A stretch of 64,000 nucleotides of DNA from Mallotus nudiflorus (GCA_947683625.1 CANTUR010000904.1:62001-126000), one strand, 5' to 3'; counted from the first letter of the stretch, positions 22,282 through 34,824 are shown. The notes: a model not told the origin generated them from the sequence alone. A program made the numbers and translations.

Positions 22282-23164
22282 AGAGAAACTTATTCCAGTG
22301 TTTTATGTTTTATTATTTTTAATTATTTTCTTATTTCTTTTGCATCTTTGGCATTCACTACACATTTTCACATAATGAGCACTCAGTCCTTAAATAGCTC
22401 GATGATAGTCATTACTTTACTGCTTATGTTTCACTCAAATCTAGCGGTGGAGTATTTGATTGTTATCACTCATAGCACATACTTATCCATGTCACATGGA
22501 CCCTTAAGTAGGGAGACGTAATAGAGGTATATTGATGTGGGAGCTGAAGTCTTTTTCACTTAAAACTCACCTCATGTAGTGACTTAACAACTTCCTTTAG
22601 GATATTCCAACATGTATGTGTTTGATGATATATGGTAGACCTTGGCATAAAATCTTAGCCTATAGTAAATGGACTATATCAAGTAGGCCTTTCATGCCTT
22701 TATGACCCGTTATAATGGACTTTGTTTTTATGCAAAAGGCTGACTACTTATTTGTTCATTTTAAGAGTTATCTTGCATACGTTAGTTTTTTTATCTCCCG
22801 TTGATAATTAAAATCTAGACCAAAAATCCTAAGATGAGAAACTCACTATTGAACACGTGTGTGGGAGAAATAAAGGTGGAAGTAATCATGCCTTAATTCA
22901 TGCTTATTTGTTTGTTTGTCTATTTCTGTTCATGTAAAAAAAAATTCTTGCATTTCATGAATACATGACATTCATTTTAATTTTTAAAATAAATCAATAA
23001 ATAAATCTTTCATTTCGTGCATACATGACATTCATTGCAACTTTCAAAAAATGCATTTTTCTTAGCCATAAGCCTCTTTTTATTTGGAAGTAGATCAAAG
23101 GAACTTGGCCTACCAATATTAAGGATCCTATTAAATAGTTGAGACTACTTAGTAAAGGAGCAGA
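22282..23164 (+). other. Untranslated leader of the Ogre-like element
   Basis: No coding signal was found between the primer site and the gag start. The stretch is T-rich. Confidence 0.6.
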
Positions 23165-23935
23165 ATGGCAGGACCCTCTAATTTTAATGTTAAAGCTTTC
23201 AAAAAAGAACTATTGAAAGAAATTGAGGATGAGATGTGACAAATGGTTAGGGACAGAGTTGCTGAAATTAAAGGAAAGATGCTCTCTAATGAAGATGATT
23301 GTGAAACCAGAATTGTTCTAGGTGAGCAATTGAAAGGAAAAGCACTAGCAGCTTCAGCTGAGACTGAATGGATGAAAGACCTAACAAAACAGATGAATCA
23401 ATTGCAGACCGCACTAAAGAACCACGGGCTCAGTCCAAAGTTTGTCGATGTTGACTTGGATTTGGATTTTAAAGAATCACTGCTCTTAAAATATAAATTC
23501 CCAAGTATGAAGAAATACTCTTGCATTAATGATCCTTACTTACATCTGAAGTAGTATGTCACTTATATGAAGGCCATTAAATTGTCAAAAGCTCAAATTG
23601 TTAAGTAATTTCCATTATCCTCAGAAGGAGATGTTCAGTCTTCATCAAATAGTGTGCGCTAAACTCTTAGTTTGAAGTTTCTCTTCATGAGCTATAAAAT
23701 ACAATACAAAAACCTAACAAGTCCTTCGTGAGCTTCTTAAATAGGTGGAGAGAAAAGTTGGCCTAAATAAAGCACAGACCTAAATAGTCTAATCAATTAG
23801 TAATAGCCATAGAAGCCTGCATTCAACCTCTAGCTGACAAGTTAAAGGACATAGGCATAAGGGACTTCAAAGAATTATATTGTTTTGGAGTGCAAGTTGA
23901 AGCTGACTTGGATTTGGACACTCAAGGATAGTTAT
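23165..23935 (+). pseudogene. gag: Ogre/Tat-type gag pseudogene
   Basis: It starts at ATG 23165 (MAGPSNF...). A 103-codon open stretch at 23243-23554 is rich in K/E/L and ends with KYKFPSMKKYSCINDPYLHL, a form of the conserved capsid motif (FP-K-Y-G-DP-HL) of Tat/Ogre Gag. Downstream fragments YVTYMKA, NRWREKLA, KHRPK, EACIQPLADKL and FKELYCFGVQVE keep the family order. Stops occur early (TGA near 23237) and repeatedly after 23554, and at least one frame change separates the fragments, so no functional Gag is made. No zinc-knuckle Cys/His motif or protease follows. In the family this protein forms the cytoplasmic particle that packages element RNA. Confidence 0.75.
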
Positions 23936-25485
23936 TGTCAGTTGTAATGGTTTTGAACAACATTTTACTACAATATTTTCTTTTGTGCTAATGAATGTTT
24001 GATTATCTAATTTGTATGAGTACTAATTTGTTATAATTATGCATGCAATCTTATGCTTAAATAAGAGAGAGATTTGAAAAAAAAAACCTATAAAATGACA
24101 AGGACTAAAATATCATAATTGACTTTCAAACTTTCCTTCGAGCATATTCGAATTCAATTTTTCTGAAATAAATTCCTTATATTCAGAGAAAAAAAAAAGA
24201 AAAAAGAAAAAGAGAAGGCAAGAAAAGAAAAGAAAAGAAAAAGAAAAGAAGAAGAAAAGAAAAGAAAAAGAAAGGAAAGGAAAGAAAATGAAAAAAAAGG
24301 AAGGAAAGTGTGGGGAAGGAAAAAGGGAAATCTTTGTTTATGCCACCAATATTTGAAAATTCAATTTTAAGTAATCTTTGGAAAGTCCTTATTCTTAAAC
24401 AAAACTCTCACCAATTGTGAGCTGAAAAATAGTTAGTTAGAAAACCCACAAAGGGTTGATTAATAACAAGTATAATGTGGCATGCCTGATTATAACAGAG
24501 GAATATTCATATGAATATAGTCATGACTGACATATTGTTAGCACATGAAGTGTCAGACATGAGCTCATCAGTTTCATAAAAATCGACAACATAAGTGACA
24601 TCAATGTCTGATGATTAGTAGTAAGAGCAGTTAACAGCTAAAGTGACAATATGAACATCGAGCATAACAAAGGTGATCGACCATCACCATGAATTTTCAA
24701 CCATCCAGTTAGGTTGAAAACTCTTAAAAAGGGAGCAACCTAGGAAAAAAGGGAAAAATAAAAATAAAAAAAATAAAAGACCTAGCTAGATTCAAAAACT
24801 TCTAAAAAAGGAGTAACCTAGGCAAAAAAGGGAATATAAAATAAATCAATCGCATTTTTATTCTGAGAAAAGCAGTTCAAGAGATCATAAGATTCTACTT
24901 AGTAGTGCAAAAGTGAGAGAGTCTATCAAGTCCTTGATTGAAGGGCTATTTTTGAGATGAGTTGAGCCTCACAAGTAATGGAGTTTTCAAACAGAGTCTT
25001 TTCCACACTAAGGATCAAACGCAACCATCATAAGACAATAAAGCATTCTAAGGAATCAAATAATCTAGGGGTATGAGTTATTATCATAATCCCAATTTGA
25101 TTGTGAAGGGGTCTTAAATTCTGTTCCATTTGGATAAGCTAGTCTCAATAGACTTAAGTCCAGATTCTTTAGTATGATAAGGGCAAGTTCTTGAAGATTA
25201 ATTCTAAATAGGGAAGGCGTTTAGCTAATTGATTGTTTTCTCGATTATTCATGCATACACGGAATTATTTTGCAAAAATCATTTTCAAATTTCATGATTA
25301 GGTGCATTAGAATAATGTATGTTTTTCATAAGCATTGCACATACCACACGAGCATGTGTTGTTAAAATACTTTTAAGAGCTTTAAAAGATCACGACCATG
25401 CATACATCGATTTTAAACTCTTTTCTGGATTTGAAATAGGATAAGCTAACTCAAGTCAGATGCATTTTTCTTATTTGGTTTCGCC
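23936..25485 (+). other. Non-coding internal spacer of the Ogre-like element
   Basis: No domain is recognisable on either strand. It includes a long purine tract at 24186-24327 and A-rich repeats near 24720-24840. In an intact Ogre the protease, RT and integrase would occupy this position. Confidence 0.6.
24186..24327 (+). repeat. Long polypurine (GAAAA)n-type tract
   Basis: About 140 bases are almost only A and G on the plus strand, mainly GAAAA and GAAAG steps. Confidence 0.85.
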
Positions 25486-25860
25486 TGATGCCTCATGAGG
25501 CTATACAACTTGTTTTAATTTATTTGCTTTGTGAGGCTACATCATTTTATTTTGTTGTCTTCGCTTGAGACCCTAGAGGCTATATGGTACCTTGTGTTTC
25601 ATTTTATTTTATGTATATTTTGTTTATTGTTGTCCTGTCAGATGCCCCAGAGGCTATATGGCACTTTCCATTTGTCCTTGCCTGATGCGCCTAAGGCTGT
25701 ACAGCTTTTCTTTATTGTTATTTTTACCTAACGCCTATGTGGCTATATGGCTTCTCTTATATTTCTTGCCTGATACTTGCATGGCTATACAACTTCTCAT
25801 TGTATGTTCTCGCTTAACATATGTGTGGCTATATGGCTTCCTTTGTTGTTCTCTTCTTTT
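25486..25860 (+). repeat. Degenerate tandem repeat (about 40-75 bp unit) in the Ogre-like internal region
   Basis: About eight copies of a core like CCTGATGCC-N-GGCTATATGGCTT, at about 25487, 25531, 25563, 25638, 25680, 25728, 25769 and 25812, are separated by T-rich spacers. The short ORFs here are by-products. Tandem repeats near the 3' end are known in Tat/Ogre elements. Confidence 0.75.
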
Positions 25861-25989
25861 ATCCTATATTTGCTTATCAAAATATTAATAAGTGGTTGAT
25901 CAAGATGAACTCTTGAGGTTCACAGTCATATTTTGAATTGAAGAATTTATTTCCTAGTTTAATCAACTTGCATCTAGGATTAAGCTATG

Positions 25990-26434
25990 GAATCAACAAC
26001 ACCTAGTTTGGTCGGCCTGTGCATCAGGGACAAATTGTGCGTTTAGTTTAATCAACCCGCATCTAGGGACAACCTATGGAATCAATAATACCTAGCTTGG
26101 TCAGCTCATGTATTGAGGGCAAATCGCGCGTTTAGTTCGATCGGCTCGCATCCGGGGATAAAGTATAGATTCAGCAACACCTAGTTTGGTCGGTCCGTCA
26201 ATCGAGGTCAAATTACACGTTCAATTTGATCAACCCACATTTGGGGACAAGTTATAGAATCAGTAATACCTAATTTGGTCAGCTCGTGCATCTGGGGCAA
26301 ATCGCACGTTCGGTTTGACCAGACCGCATCTGAGGACAAGCTATGGAATCAGCAATGCCTAGTTTGGTCAGCCCGTGCATCAGGGAAAAATTGCACGTTT
26401 GGTTTGATCGGCACGCATCCAGGGATAAGCTATG
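25990..26434 (+). repeat. Tandem array, exactly 5 x 89 bp
   Basis: The same register point (the G before AATCA/ATTCA) recurs at 25990, 26079, 26168, 26257, 26346 and 26435, always 89 bp apart. Each unit holds ACCTAGTTTGGTC, GAGGGCAAAT-like and TTTGATC-like blocks. A partial unit precedes it from about 25956. Units differ mainly by C/T and G/A changes. See findings for the resemblance to the LTR start. Confidence 0.93.
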
Positions 26435-26854
26435 GATTTTCTTTAATTGAAGCATCAGTAATAGAGGCGATTGACTAGGCAATGAATTCTTGGAGTCCAT
26501 AATAAGCAAGTGACAGATCAAGCTAAGAAAACTCATGAATCACATTTTAGACAAGAGACTGATTGAACAATGAATTCCTAAAGTCTTCAATGAAGAAAAA
26601 ACTAACTAAGCAATAAATTCCTAGATTCTAAATCATAGAAGTAACTAATCAGACCAGGAAAACCTATGAATCACGTTTATTGAGTGGAAGGAGGGCCAGG
26701 AAAACCTAAGGAACACAGTCATGTTCCAAGTTGAAGCACTTACCTCTCAAGTGAAGCTCGAGATTCAGGTATGTCACCTATATTTTGCTTTTGTTTTCAT
26801 TGTGCATGTGATTTTCTCAAAAAATTGCTTTGTATCTGTTTGGTTTTTCAAGAA

Positions 26855-26868
26855 ATCAGAGGGCAAAC
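26855..26868 (+). other. Possible polypurine tract of the Ogre-like element
   Basis: ATCAGAGGGCAAAC lies directly upstream of the 3' LTR. It is purine-rich but imperfect, so the element may have decayed here. Confidence 0.45.
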
Positions 26869-28818
26869 TATAGACATTAGGTCTGATCAACCTATGAATT
26901 GAGGGCAGACTGCAAGTGCTCAGTTTAATTAGCCCATATTAAAGTCTAATGATGAGAATGTAAAGCTTGAATATAAGTATAAAGGCTGAATCTTTGATTG
27001 GAAATGGAATTAAGAGCCCAAGGACCTAAAAACCTAGCCCAAATTGTCCGAACCTAGCCCAAAATTGTCTAAACAAGCCTAAGTTTGCCTTGGCCCACTT
27101 GGCCCAATGCAGAGCAAGGCCAAAGAAGCCCTGCCTATTTGCAAAGAGGCGATCGCCTTTATGGCAGCAACAATAGAGGCGATCGCCTCATCGTAGTGGC
27201 ACCACCTTTGTGGCAGACCACTTATAGTTACATTTAATGCAGCTACAACCATGGTGGTCAAGTGGGATGGGCTCCACACCCTTCAGACCTAATTTTTGCA
27301 TGAGAAAGAGATTTTTATAAGGAAAAAAGCGCTATTGAGGCTCAGGATGATCTAGGAACCTAGGGGAATGGGTGATAATTAAGATAAAAATGGAAAAAAG
27401 AGAGAAGAAAAGGGGAGAAGTTACCAACATTTGAGAGTACTAGCATTAGTAAGACTTAGTAAAAAAAAAACTAAAAAAAAGGGGGAGAGGATCTAAAACT
27501 AGAGGGGACATTCTTGAGAAGAAGAGGAGGAGTTCAAGTTCAAGAGTTCATTTCCTTGAGAAGAAGGAGGTGAAAGAAGCTTGTTCTCAAGTGTAGCTCA
27601 CATCCAAGTAGATTTCAACATCTAAAGCAATCTTTGAGGGCCAACTACTTTGTTAAAGCTCAAATTCTATTTATCTCCTTATCACCTTGATATTAGACTT
27701 GTACATAACTTAGTTAGTTAATTAGTTTATTTAGTGTATATTTTGAGTTTATACCACTTGTTATGTCATGTTATTAATATGATCTACCAGGTTGTTGAAT
27801 GTAGTTGTAAAATAGCAAGTTTCTGATTATTTGCTTGCATGTCATTTGCTTAGAATAAAAGTTTAATCATTTTGAGAGTCGGGTTGCCTGTTGATCAGGC
27901 GACGCCTCTACGAAGGGGCGTCGCCTCTTTGCCATGAGGTGATCGCCTTTATGACTTATATAAGGTTATCCGCACTTTTGTTCTAAGATTTTTATAATAT
28001 GTATGCATGATTTTGATTCCCTAGCATGTTTAGGTTTTTATACTTCATTTATTTGCATATGACTGCCTCTACCGTGTTTTCTAAGTTAAAGTATTTAGTT
28101 TTTAACCTCTATTTGCATGAACTTATTTTGTAAATTGGTTTAAATGCTTTCTTTTGAGAGATTTTTCATATTTCGGGACTAATCTTTGGTATTTGTAGGA
28201 TCCTTGAGACTGATCTCCTTAAATCGTTAAGGATTTATCCCTTAATTAGTTCTTGAGAGGTTTTCATAGGTCTAAGAACTAATTTGGTCTTAGTTTAACT
28301 TTGGTATATTTTTAGTATATTTTTGGTTTATTATACTTTTATTTGTGTAAAAATGTTATAATCATTAATCCCTTCCCCTTTTTAATTGCAATATATTGTT
28401 TTGAATTATTATTTTGATAAGTTTCAAGACTTTAAGGCATGAAATTAAGCTAATATGCAATCTTGGACTTAAGTGTAAAATTGAACAATTGATTGAAGGC
28501 AATTCCAAATTGCATGTAAATAAAGGAATAATCGAATAATTAAAAGCAATAAAATACAAAACACAAACAAAGGCCGATTGTAAAATTGGGTGGGCATTCA
28601 AAAGCCTATACCTAGTTTTCGAACCTATTTGTGATGACGACTTCTAGGAACCTCCGTGAAATTCAGTTGTTGTATAGTGTATCCCAACTTTTATCTGGAT
28701 AGTAACTCCATCTCCATTTAGGCTTCAAAGACCTAACATGTATTTTCTAGTGGGCCTTAAGCCCACACAATGTCATGGTGACCAATACTTAGGCGAGCGC
28801 TAAATCTCATCGCCTACA
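26869..28818 (+). repeat. Ogre-like 3' LTR
   Basis: It is 1950 bp, collinear with the split 5' LTR and followed by the target duplication CTTAT. It starts TATAGACATT where the 5' copy has TGTAGACATT, a G-to-A change at the terminal TG. It ends CGCCTACA. It contains GGCGATCGCC palindromes at 27148-27157 and 27178-27187. Confidence 0.88.
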
Positions 28819-29465
28819 CTTATACTACTCAAATTGTAAAAAATTTTATGTAATACGTATTTTTTAATCTCAAGTCACTCAATCATTTTTTATAAACCAT
28901 TAAAATTCCATTTTTAAAAATTTTCTAAACTATTATACATTTTATAATAGTAATTTAATAGTTTCAAAATAAATTCTATTATATTAAAAAATAATGGCAA
29001 TAAAAATTAAAGAAAAAAAATTAATATAATATATTTTATTTATAATTTATTTAGTTACCTTTTTCTCTTTATAAAAATTCTTATTTTAAAATATATATGT
29101 TTTTTTCAATGTAAAACATTTTAATTATACTACATCTAAAATGCTACTTTTCTTTTTCATTGTCTTATATTCTAATTAAAACATCCACATTTTATTCAAT
29201 TAAAAATAATTTTTTTTATTTAACGTAAGTAAAAATATGTAACTTATCAATTATTTTCTATTTTTTGTTTTATTTCTCCAATTATTATTATTACTATACA
29301 TATTAAAAAATATATATGTACTTTTAATAAAACATTATTAAATAAAATTGTTATAATAACTTTCTCAATTTTCACTTTTTTATTTAATTAATTTGTAGTT
29401 TAAATTTTATTAAAATTATTCAGTAATTATATTAAAATGCGTATATTATTTGAAGTCTACGCAAC

Positions 29466-32400
29466 TGTCACGACCCAAAATAGGGGCCATGACTGGCACT
29501 AGGGAATGAGAATTCTTTCGAATCCGGGACCCGTAGCAAGCCTAAAAATAAATAATAAAAAAAATATGCAATAATAATAATAACATAATTAAAATTTTGT
29601 GCAGCGGAAATAAAATCATAAATAATTAAATAATAATCCACCATGGGATTTAAATCAACAACTCAATCTCATATATATAAATAAATCTTTAATACAAATC
29701 CAGTTCAAATATTTAAAGTACATATCTCATACAAACATGATACAAAAATCTCGCAATCGACCATAACTACTGCAGTGTCTAGATTATAAAATAAAACTCA
29801 AATAAGCAGTTTACATAAAGAAGCCGGAGCGGAAGAAATTCGGCGTACAGGTCTGCTACTGAGGTCTGATGAAGATGACTCTCCTGAAAAATAGTCAACG
29901 GAGGGGAGTCAGACCTCATTGAGTGAATTACTATAATATATATACATGCATACTAAATGTCGATGCACATAGTCAATAGTATATATAATAAATATATATA
30001 CAAGCAAATACACACGGATGCAATAAAAATCATTTTATATGTATTTTTATTGAAAATCACAGTTTATAAAAAATCAAATAGAACCCTAGAAAATCGCAAC
30101 CTCAAAACAGTGTTAGACAACACTCTAGCCATACAGGCTCACTTATTCCAATATATTCACTTGTTCCATTTGGACAGTAGACTGGCCCCGAAACACTAAG
30201 TCAACCGAGCTCCAGCAGTCTGACTGTCAGTGTGATTGGCCCCGAGACATTTGGTCAACCGAGCTCCAGCAATCACACTCCCAAATCATATCTCACACAT
30301 CAAATAATCAAATCCAATCAATATCCACAAATGGTTAGTAATATAGCCTAAATGTTATAAGCGTATCGGTACGTATTCGGTCCTAGTGCTGCCCACTAGG
30401 TAGCATGTTCTATTGATATCCTTCATTATTAAACATAAAACATACATTCATAAATAAATGATGCATGTAATTGAAATGAACAGCAACATAAACCATATAT
30501 ATACTATAAATATACCAAAAGTAAACCAGACATATTTCGAGTATATATACGTTTGATAAATCCAATTAAATTACAAAATAAACTAGAAATATATTCAAAA
30601 ACATTTTAAACATAATTCATTAATAAAACATGCATATAGTTTAAAATATACCAAAAATAAACCAAAAGTAAACTAAAATAAACTTAAGTACTAATTAAAC
30701 CATTATGCATATTTAATCAAAATAAAACATATATTTCTAAAATCATGCACCCTAGAGCATATATATATAGAATAGTAACTCACAATTATTGCGCTCCTCG
30801 AGATGGGTTCGATGGGCTTGATCCATTAGGCCTCGGTCTCGGCGCAACTAAACAAACAAAAATGACAGAAATCAGAATAAATCTAACAGAAGTTCTAAAG
30901 ACTCGATTTAGAATACTAGAGACAGAATTAGGATAAGAATTTGATCGGACATCACGTTTTACGAGAATTCTATCAAAAATTCGACAAAACCTCCCCTGTA
31001 AAACGGACATTTCTCTACTCAAAGAGTAGAGTCGGCCATGCAAAAAAAACACACTTTAAAAATAAACACAGAACACAACCACAATCCCTCGGTCGGACTC
31101 CAAACTACAAATCACCGATCGAGGTCCACAATTTACAGAGTATTTACAAAATACCATAAATGCCCTTATATAATAAAATACATTTTATAAGTAGAAATTA
31201 CGTAATTAACCCTAAAACACAGTAAAAACCGATAAAAACTCATTTTATTAGAAAAATCGTATATTATATATGTAATTGAAAATAATTTACGAATAATAGT
31301 TTTAATTAGTTAAAAATACTAAATAATTCGTAGAAATCATTTTTATACCCTAAATAACTATCAAAACCAATTTAATTACATTTTTAGCCAATTTAGGGTA
31401 AAATTACCAAAATACCCATATATATATAAATATACTAAAATAAATCCAAAAATTCACCAAAAATAATATAATTGCACAAAAATTAATTTTCTCAACATAT
31501 ATTTCAATAATATCAATAAATATGCTTAATTAACCAATTAATTTTAATTAAACACATAATTAACCCTATTTTCTCAAAATTATATAAACTAAATAAATTC
31601 AAAACAAATACATAAAAATTCACAAAAATTCCAAATAAATTTCTATAATTCATTTCAACACCTATATTTACCATAAAACACAATTTCATAATTTAATTAA
31701 TTAATTTTCAAAAATTAGAAAATAATAATAAAATAATAAAAAATACCCAAAAATCAAAATAAATTACAAAAATTCTAAAAAAATTCCCACATGAATATTA
31801 AGCTACTAATATAAAATTTTGTGAAATAATTTTTCATGAATCAATCAAATTGAAGCTCAAAAAAAGTCAAGAACCCTAATAGGCCGAAATTGCAAAATCA
31901 AAACCTAAGCAAATCTAGACTATTTTAAGTGAAAAAAAGCTTGGAATCACGCTCACCAAAGCTCAAGGAGAAGATAGAGACCGGTGGTGTAAAAAATGGT
32001 GGCCGGAATCACGTCGATCGACGTTAGCTTCAAGTTTCGATCTTCCGGCCAAAACAGGCTTTGAACAGCGCCGGAGAAGGAAGAGAAGGCGGTGGAGCTA
32101 GCTGAGGACGAAAGTGGCATGCCGGGAGGTGCACCGATGGTGAAGAAACGGGGGTGACAACGACCGGAGGAAAAAGGGGACGATCGGGAAGAGGAAGGAG
32201 GAGGGAGGGGCAGTTTGGTAATTTTGGCAAACTTTAGGTTTTTAAACTATATATTATGTATATATGTATATATATATAATCACACTATATATTATAATAA
32301 TATAAACTCCCACACACATTAAATATACTCCACACACATATAATTTAATATATTAATAATTTTATAAACTTAAAAATAATTAAATAATATTAAAACTAAA

Positions 32401-32729
32401 TAATAAATAATAAAAATTAGGGTAATTAATTAAACCCTAGTTTAATTTAAATATATACACTTTATTTTAGCACTTTAAAAATATATATAAGTTTACGCAA
32501 ATTCGTGAAATTATTTAAAATAATTAATACTAAATTATTTACGTGTTAATTTCCCCGAAAATAAAATTCTCGAAATTTTTTTACATAAAGTACTTAAAAT
32601 AACATAAAATAATTAAAATAAGCTTTAAATAAATATCAAACTCATAAAAATATCATAATTATATACAAAATTATTAACACTGCATATCTCAATGCAGTTT
32701 AAAATATTTTAAAAAGTTGGGATATTACA
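29466..32729 (-). mobile_element. Tekay-family solo LTR
   Basis: A 3264 bp LTR without internal sequence, flanked by the perfect target duplication GCAAC (29461-29465 and 32730-32734). On the plus strand it starts TGTCACGACCC and ends GATATTACA. It is collinear with the Tekay element 1 LTRs but more diverged. It arose by recombination between the two LTRs of a full element. It lies inside Helitron-like unit 1. Confidence 0.95.
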
Positions 32730-32752
32730 GCAACGTACGGATTCACGACTAG

Positions 32753-33592
32753 TATATGTTAAATGTTGAGTCTTAAAGTCATTAAGCAAAAAATTTGACA
32801 AGTGTTTATCTTCATATTTGAGTATTAACCCTAAAATCTAATGTGTCAAATTCTTAAAAATCATGTTTTTTATTAAAAATAAAATATTTATTATAAATTT
32901 TTAGTTTTTTTTTTTAACTAAACACTATAATATATATTCTAATACTACTCAAAATTTAAAAGCTTTTATATAATATGTATTCTTTAATTTTAAATTACTC
33001 AATCATTTTTCCTAAACCATTACAAATTCTTTTTTTAGAGATTTTCTTTACTATTATATATACTCCAATAGTAATTTAATAGTCTCAACATAAATTCTAT
33101 TATATTTAAAAATAATGGCAATAAAAATTAAAGAAAATAAAATTGATGTAATATATTTTATTTTTAATTTATTTAGTTAGCTTTTTCTCTTTATAAAAAT
33201 TCTTATTTTAAAATACATATGTTTTATTCAACATAAAGTATTTTAATTATATTACATTTAAAATACTACTCTTATTTTTCATTTGAAATTATGTCTTTTA
33301 TTTAATTTAAAATATTCACATTTTATTCAATTAAAAACACAATTTTCTTTTATAACGTAAGTAAAAATGCATAATTTATCAATTATTTTCTATTTTTTAT
33401 TTTATTTCTCCAATTATATACACACACACTTTTAATAAAAAAAATATTAAATAAAATTGTTATAATAATTTTCTAAATTTTCACTTTTATATTTAATTAA
33501 TTTGTAGTTAAAAATTTATTAAAATTATTTAATAATTATATTAAAATATTTATATTATTTAAAGTCTATGCAATATGTGGATTCACGACTAA
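32753..33592 (+). mobile_element. Helitron-like unit 2 (intact tandem copy)
   Basis: It abuts unit 1 directly and runs collinear with it. It ends GGATTCACGACTAA followed by T, again the CTRR|T pattern. There is no ORF. Its first bases (TATATGTTAAATG) lack the TC of unit 1. Confidence 0.45.
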
Positions 33593-34667
33593 TTTTTATT
33601 TAATTACAATTATTGATTATTTTTGTATGTAAATACTTGTAAAATGTATGAATGACTATAATTAAATAAATATTAATCTAATGGTTCTAATATTATTTGT
33701 ATAAATACAAATATTTGTACTGTGAAAGAACTCTTTAATTTAATAACATAATTACTGTTAAACATTTGTTAAATGAGGAGTTTAAATTTTCATTTTCTAA
33801 ATTTTTATCCTTAAATGCTTCAAACATTTTTTTAACGGTAAATATACTTCTCAGTAAAAATTTAAAGTTAAAAATGCACATTTGCCCAATGATCAAATTA
33901 GATTTTTTCTTTTGCCAAATTGTAAAATTTCATTTAATAAAAAAGACCAGAAGCCTAGACCAAACATATTACAAAATAAGCTCAAAACATAAAAATAATA
34001 GAAAACCCTAACAATTACAACATAGAAGCATCTAAATGAAAATTACTTCCTCCCACAGTTCTTCCTCAAGCAGAGAGCACTCATTCCTCACACACAAAAT
34101 GCTGCCCTCCAAACCTTATGTTCCAGTTGCATTCTTAGACATATTTATAAATAATAAGGATGACAATCTAAATGAAGAAGATGCCGCATCTAATTGTTAA
34201 TTGAGTTGAAGGAGGGATCTAGAATGAATTCTACCCAACCTAAGATAATTAAGTTAGCCAAACTCTCTCAAACATCATAGTATTCATACTGAAACTGTAA
34301 TAATTTTCAAAAATAGGCTTTATAGGCACAAATACAGATATCATTCAAGGTTTGATATTGAGCTATGAAAAGATATTCAAAATATTAGAAGAAGATCAAA
34401 TTTCATCATAGTAAAAAGGGAATAGAATACCCTAGCAAAAAAGATTAAACCTAAATGACCTAAAAAATATCACTATAACAAATGAAAGAAAAAGAAAAAC
34501 ATGATAGTTACTGGCCAAAAAGGCCAACAACACATAAATAGAAATTTATCAGAAGAAGCTTTTACATTGAGAAGAAAAAAAACAACCATATTCCATACTT
34601 ATGAAACATAAAATCATAATATCATTTTCAATCTCTCTCTTTGGTGAACAGTTCTTGGGTTTGTCTC
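33593..34667 (+). other. AT-rich intergenic DNA without a recognisable gene
   Basis: There is no domain-bearing ORF and no repeat that I can link to the elements in this window. The ORF at 33766-34011 is low-complexity. Confidence 0.5.
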
Positions 34668-34782
34668 TGTAATGATCCAATATTTTAAATTTTTATATAT
34701 TATCACTATTTATGAATAGTATTCATTTATTTTACATTAAATATTTTATTACGTGTAAAAATTTATTTGGAAGTTAGTATTA

Positions 34783-34824
34783 GTATTATTATTATTATTA
34801 TTATTGTTGTTGTTGTTGTTGTTG
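34783..34824 (+). repeat. (ATT)n-(GTT)n compound microsatellite
   Basis: A trinucleotide ATT run changes directly into a GTT run. Confidence 0.9.

Larger units (their letters stand above)
8884..28818 (+). mobile_element. Ogre/Tat-like LTR retrotransposon lacking pol, with a nested Tekay element
   Basis: The element has direct LTRs (8884-10549 plus 22067-22261, and 26869-28818) and a perfect 5 bp target duplication CTTAT at 8879-8883 and 28819-28823. After the 5' LTR lies GTGGCGACTCCACTAGGGAT, close to the tRNA-Arg-type primer site of Ogre elements. The 4.6 kb internal region encodes only a decayed Ogre-type Gag and then tandem repeats. No protease, RT, RNase H or integrase is present, so it must have moved by using another element's enzymes. 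The two LTRs differ at roughly one base in ten in the stretch I compared, which makes it older than the Tekay copy inside it. Confidence 0.85.
8688..32752 (+). mobile_element. Helitron-like unit 1, split by two retrotransposon insertions
   Basis: Reassembled around the insertions it is 8688-8883 + 28824-29465 + 32735-32752, about 856 bp. It starts A|TC and ends CTAG|T, the termini expected of non-autonomous Helitrons inserted between A and T. There is no ORF. It matches unit 2 (32753-33592) in order along its length, including the shared inner words TTAAAGTCATTAAG, ATCTTCATATTTGAGTATT and GGATTCACGACTA. The inserted elements are annotated separately. An alternative is an unclassified AT-rich repeat duplicated in tandem. 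Confidence 0.45.

Noticed and set aside
25531..25888. ORFs rich in Cys/Leu/Tyr
   Set aside because: They are translations of the tandem repeat GGCTATATGG.
25990..26434. CRISPR-like array
   Set aside because: The repeats are direct tandem with no unique spacers, inside a plant retrotransposon.
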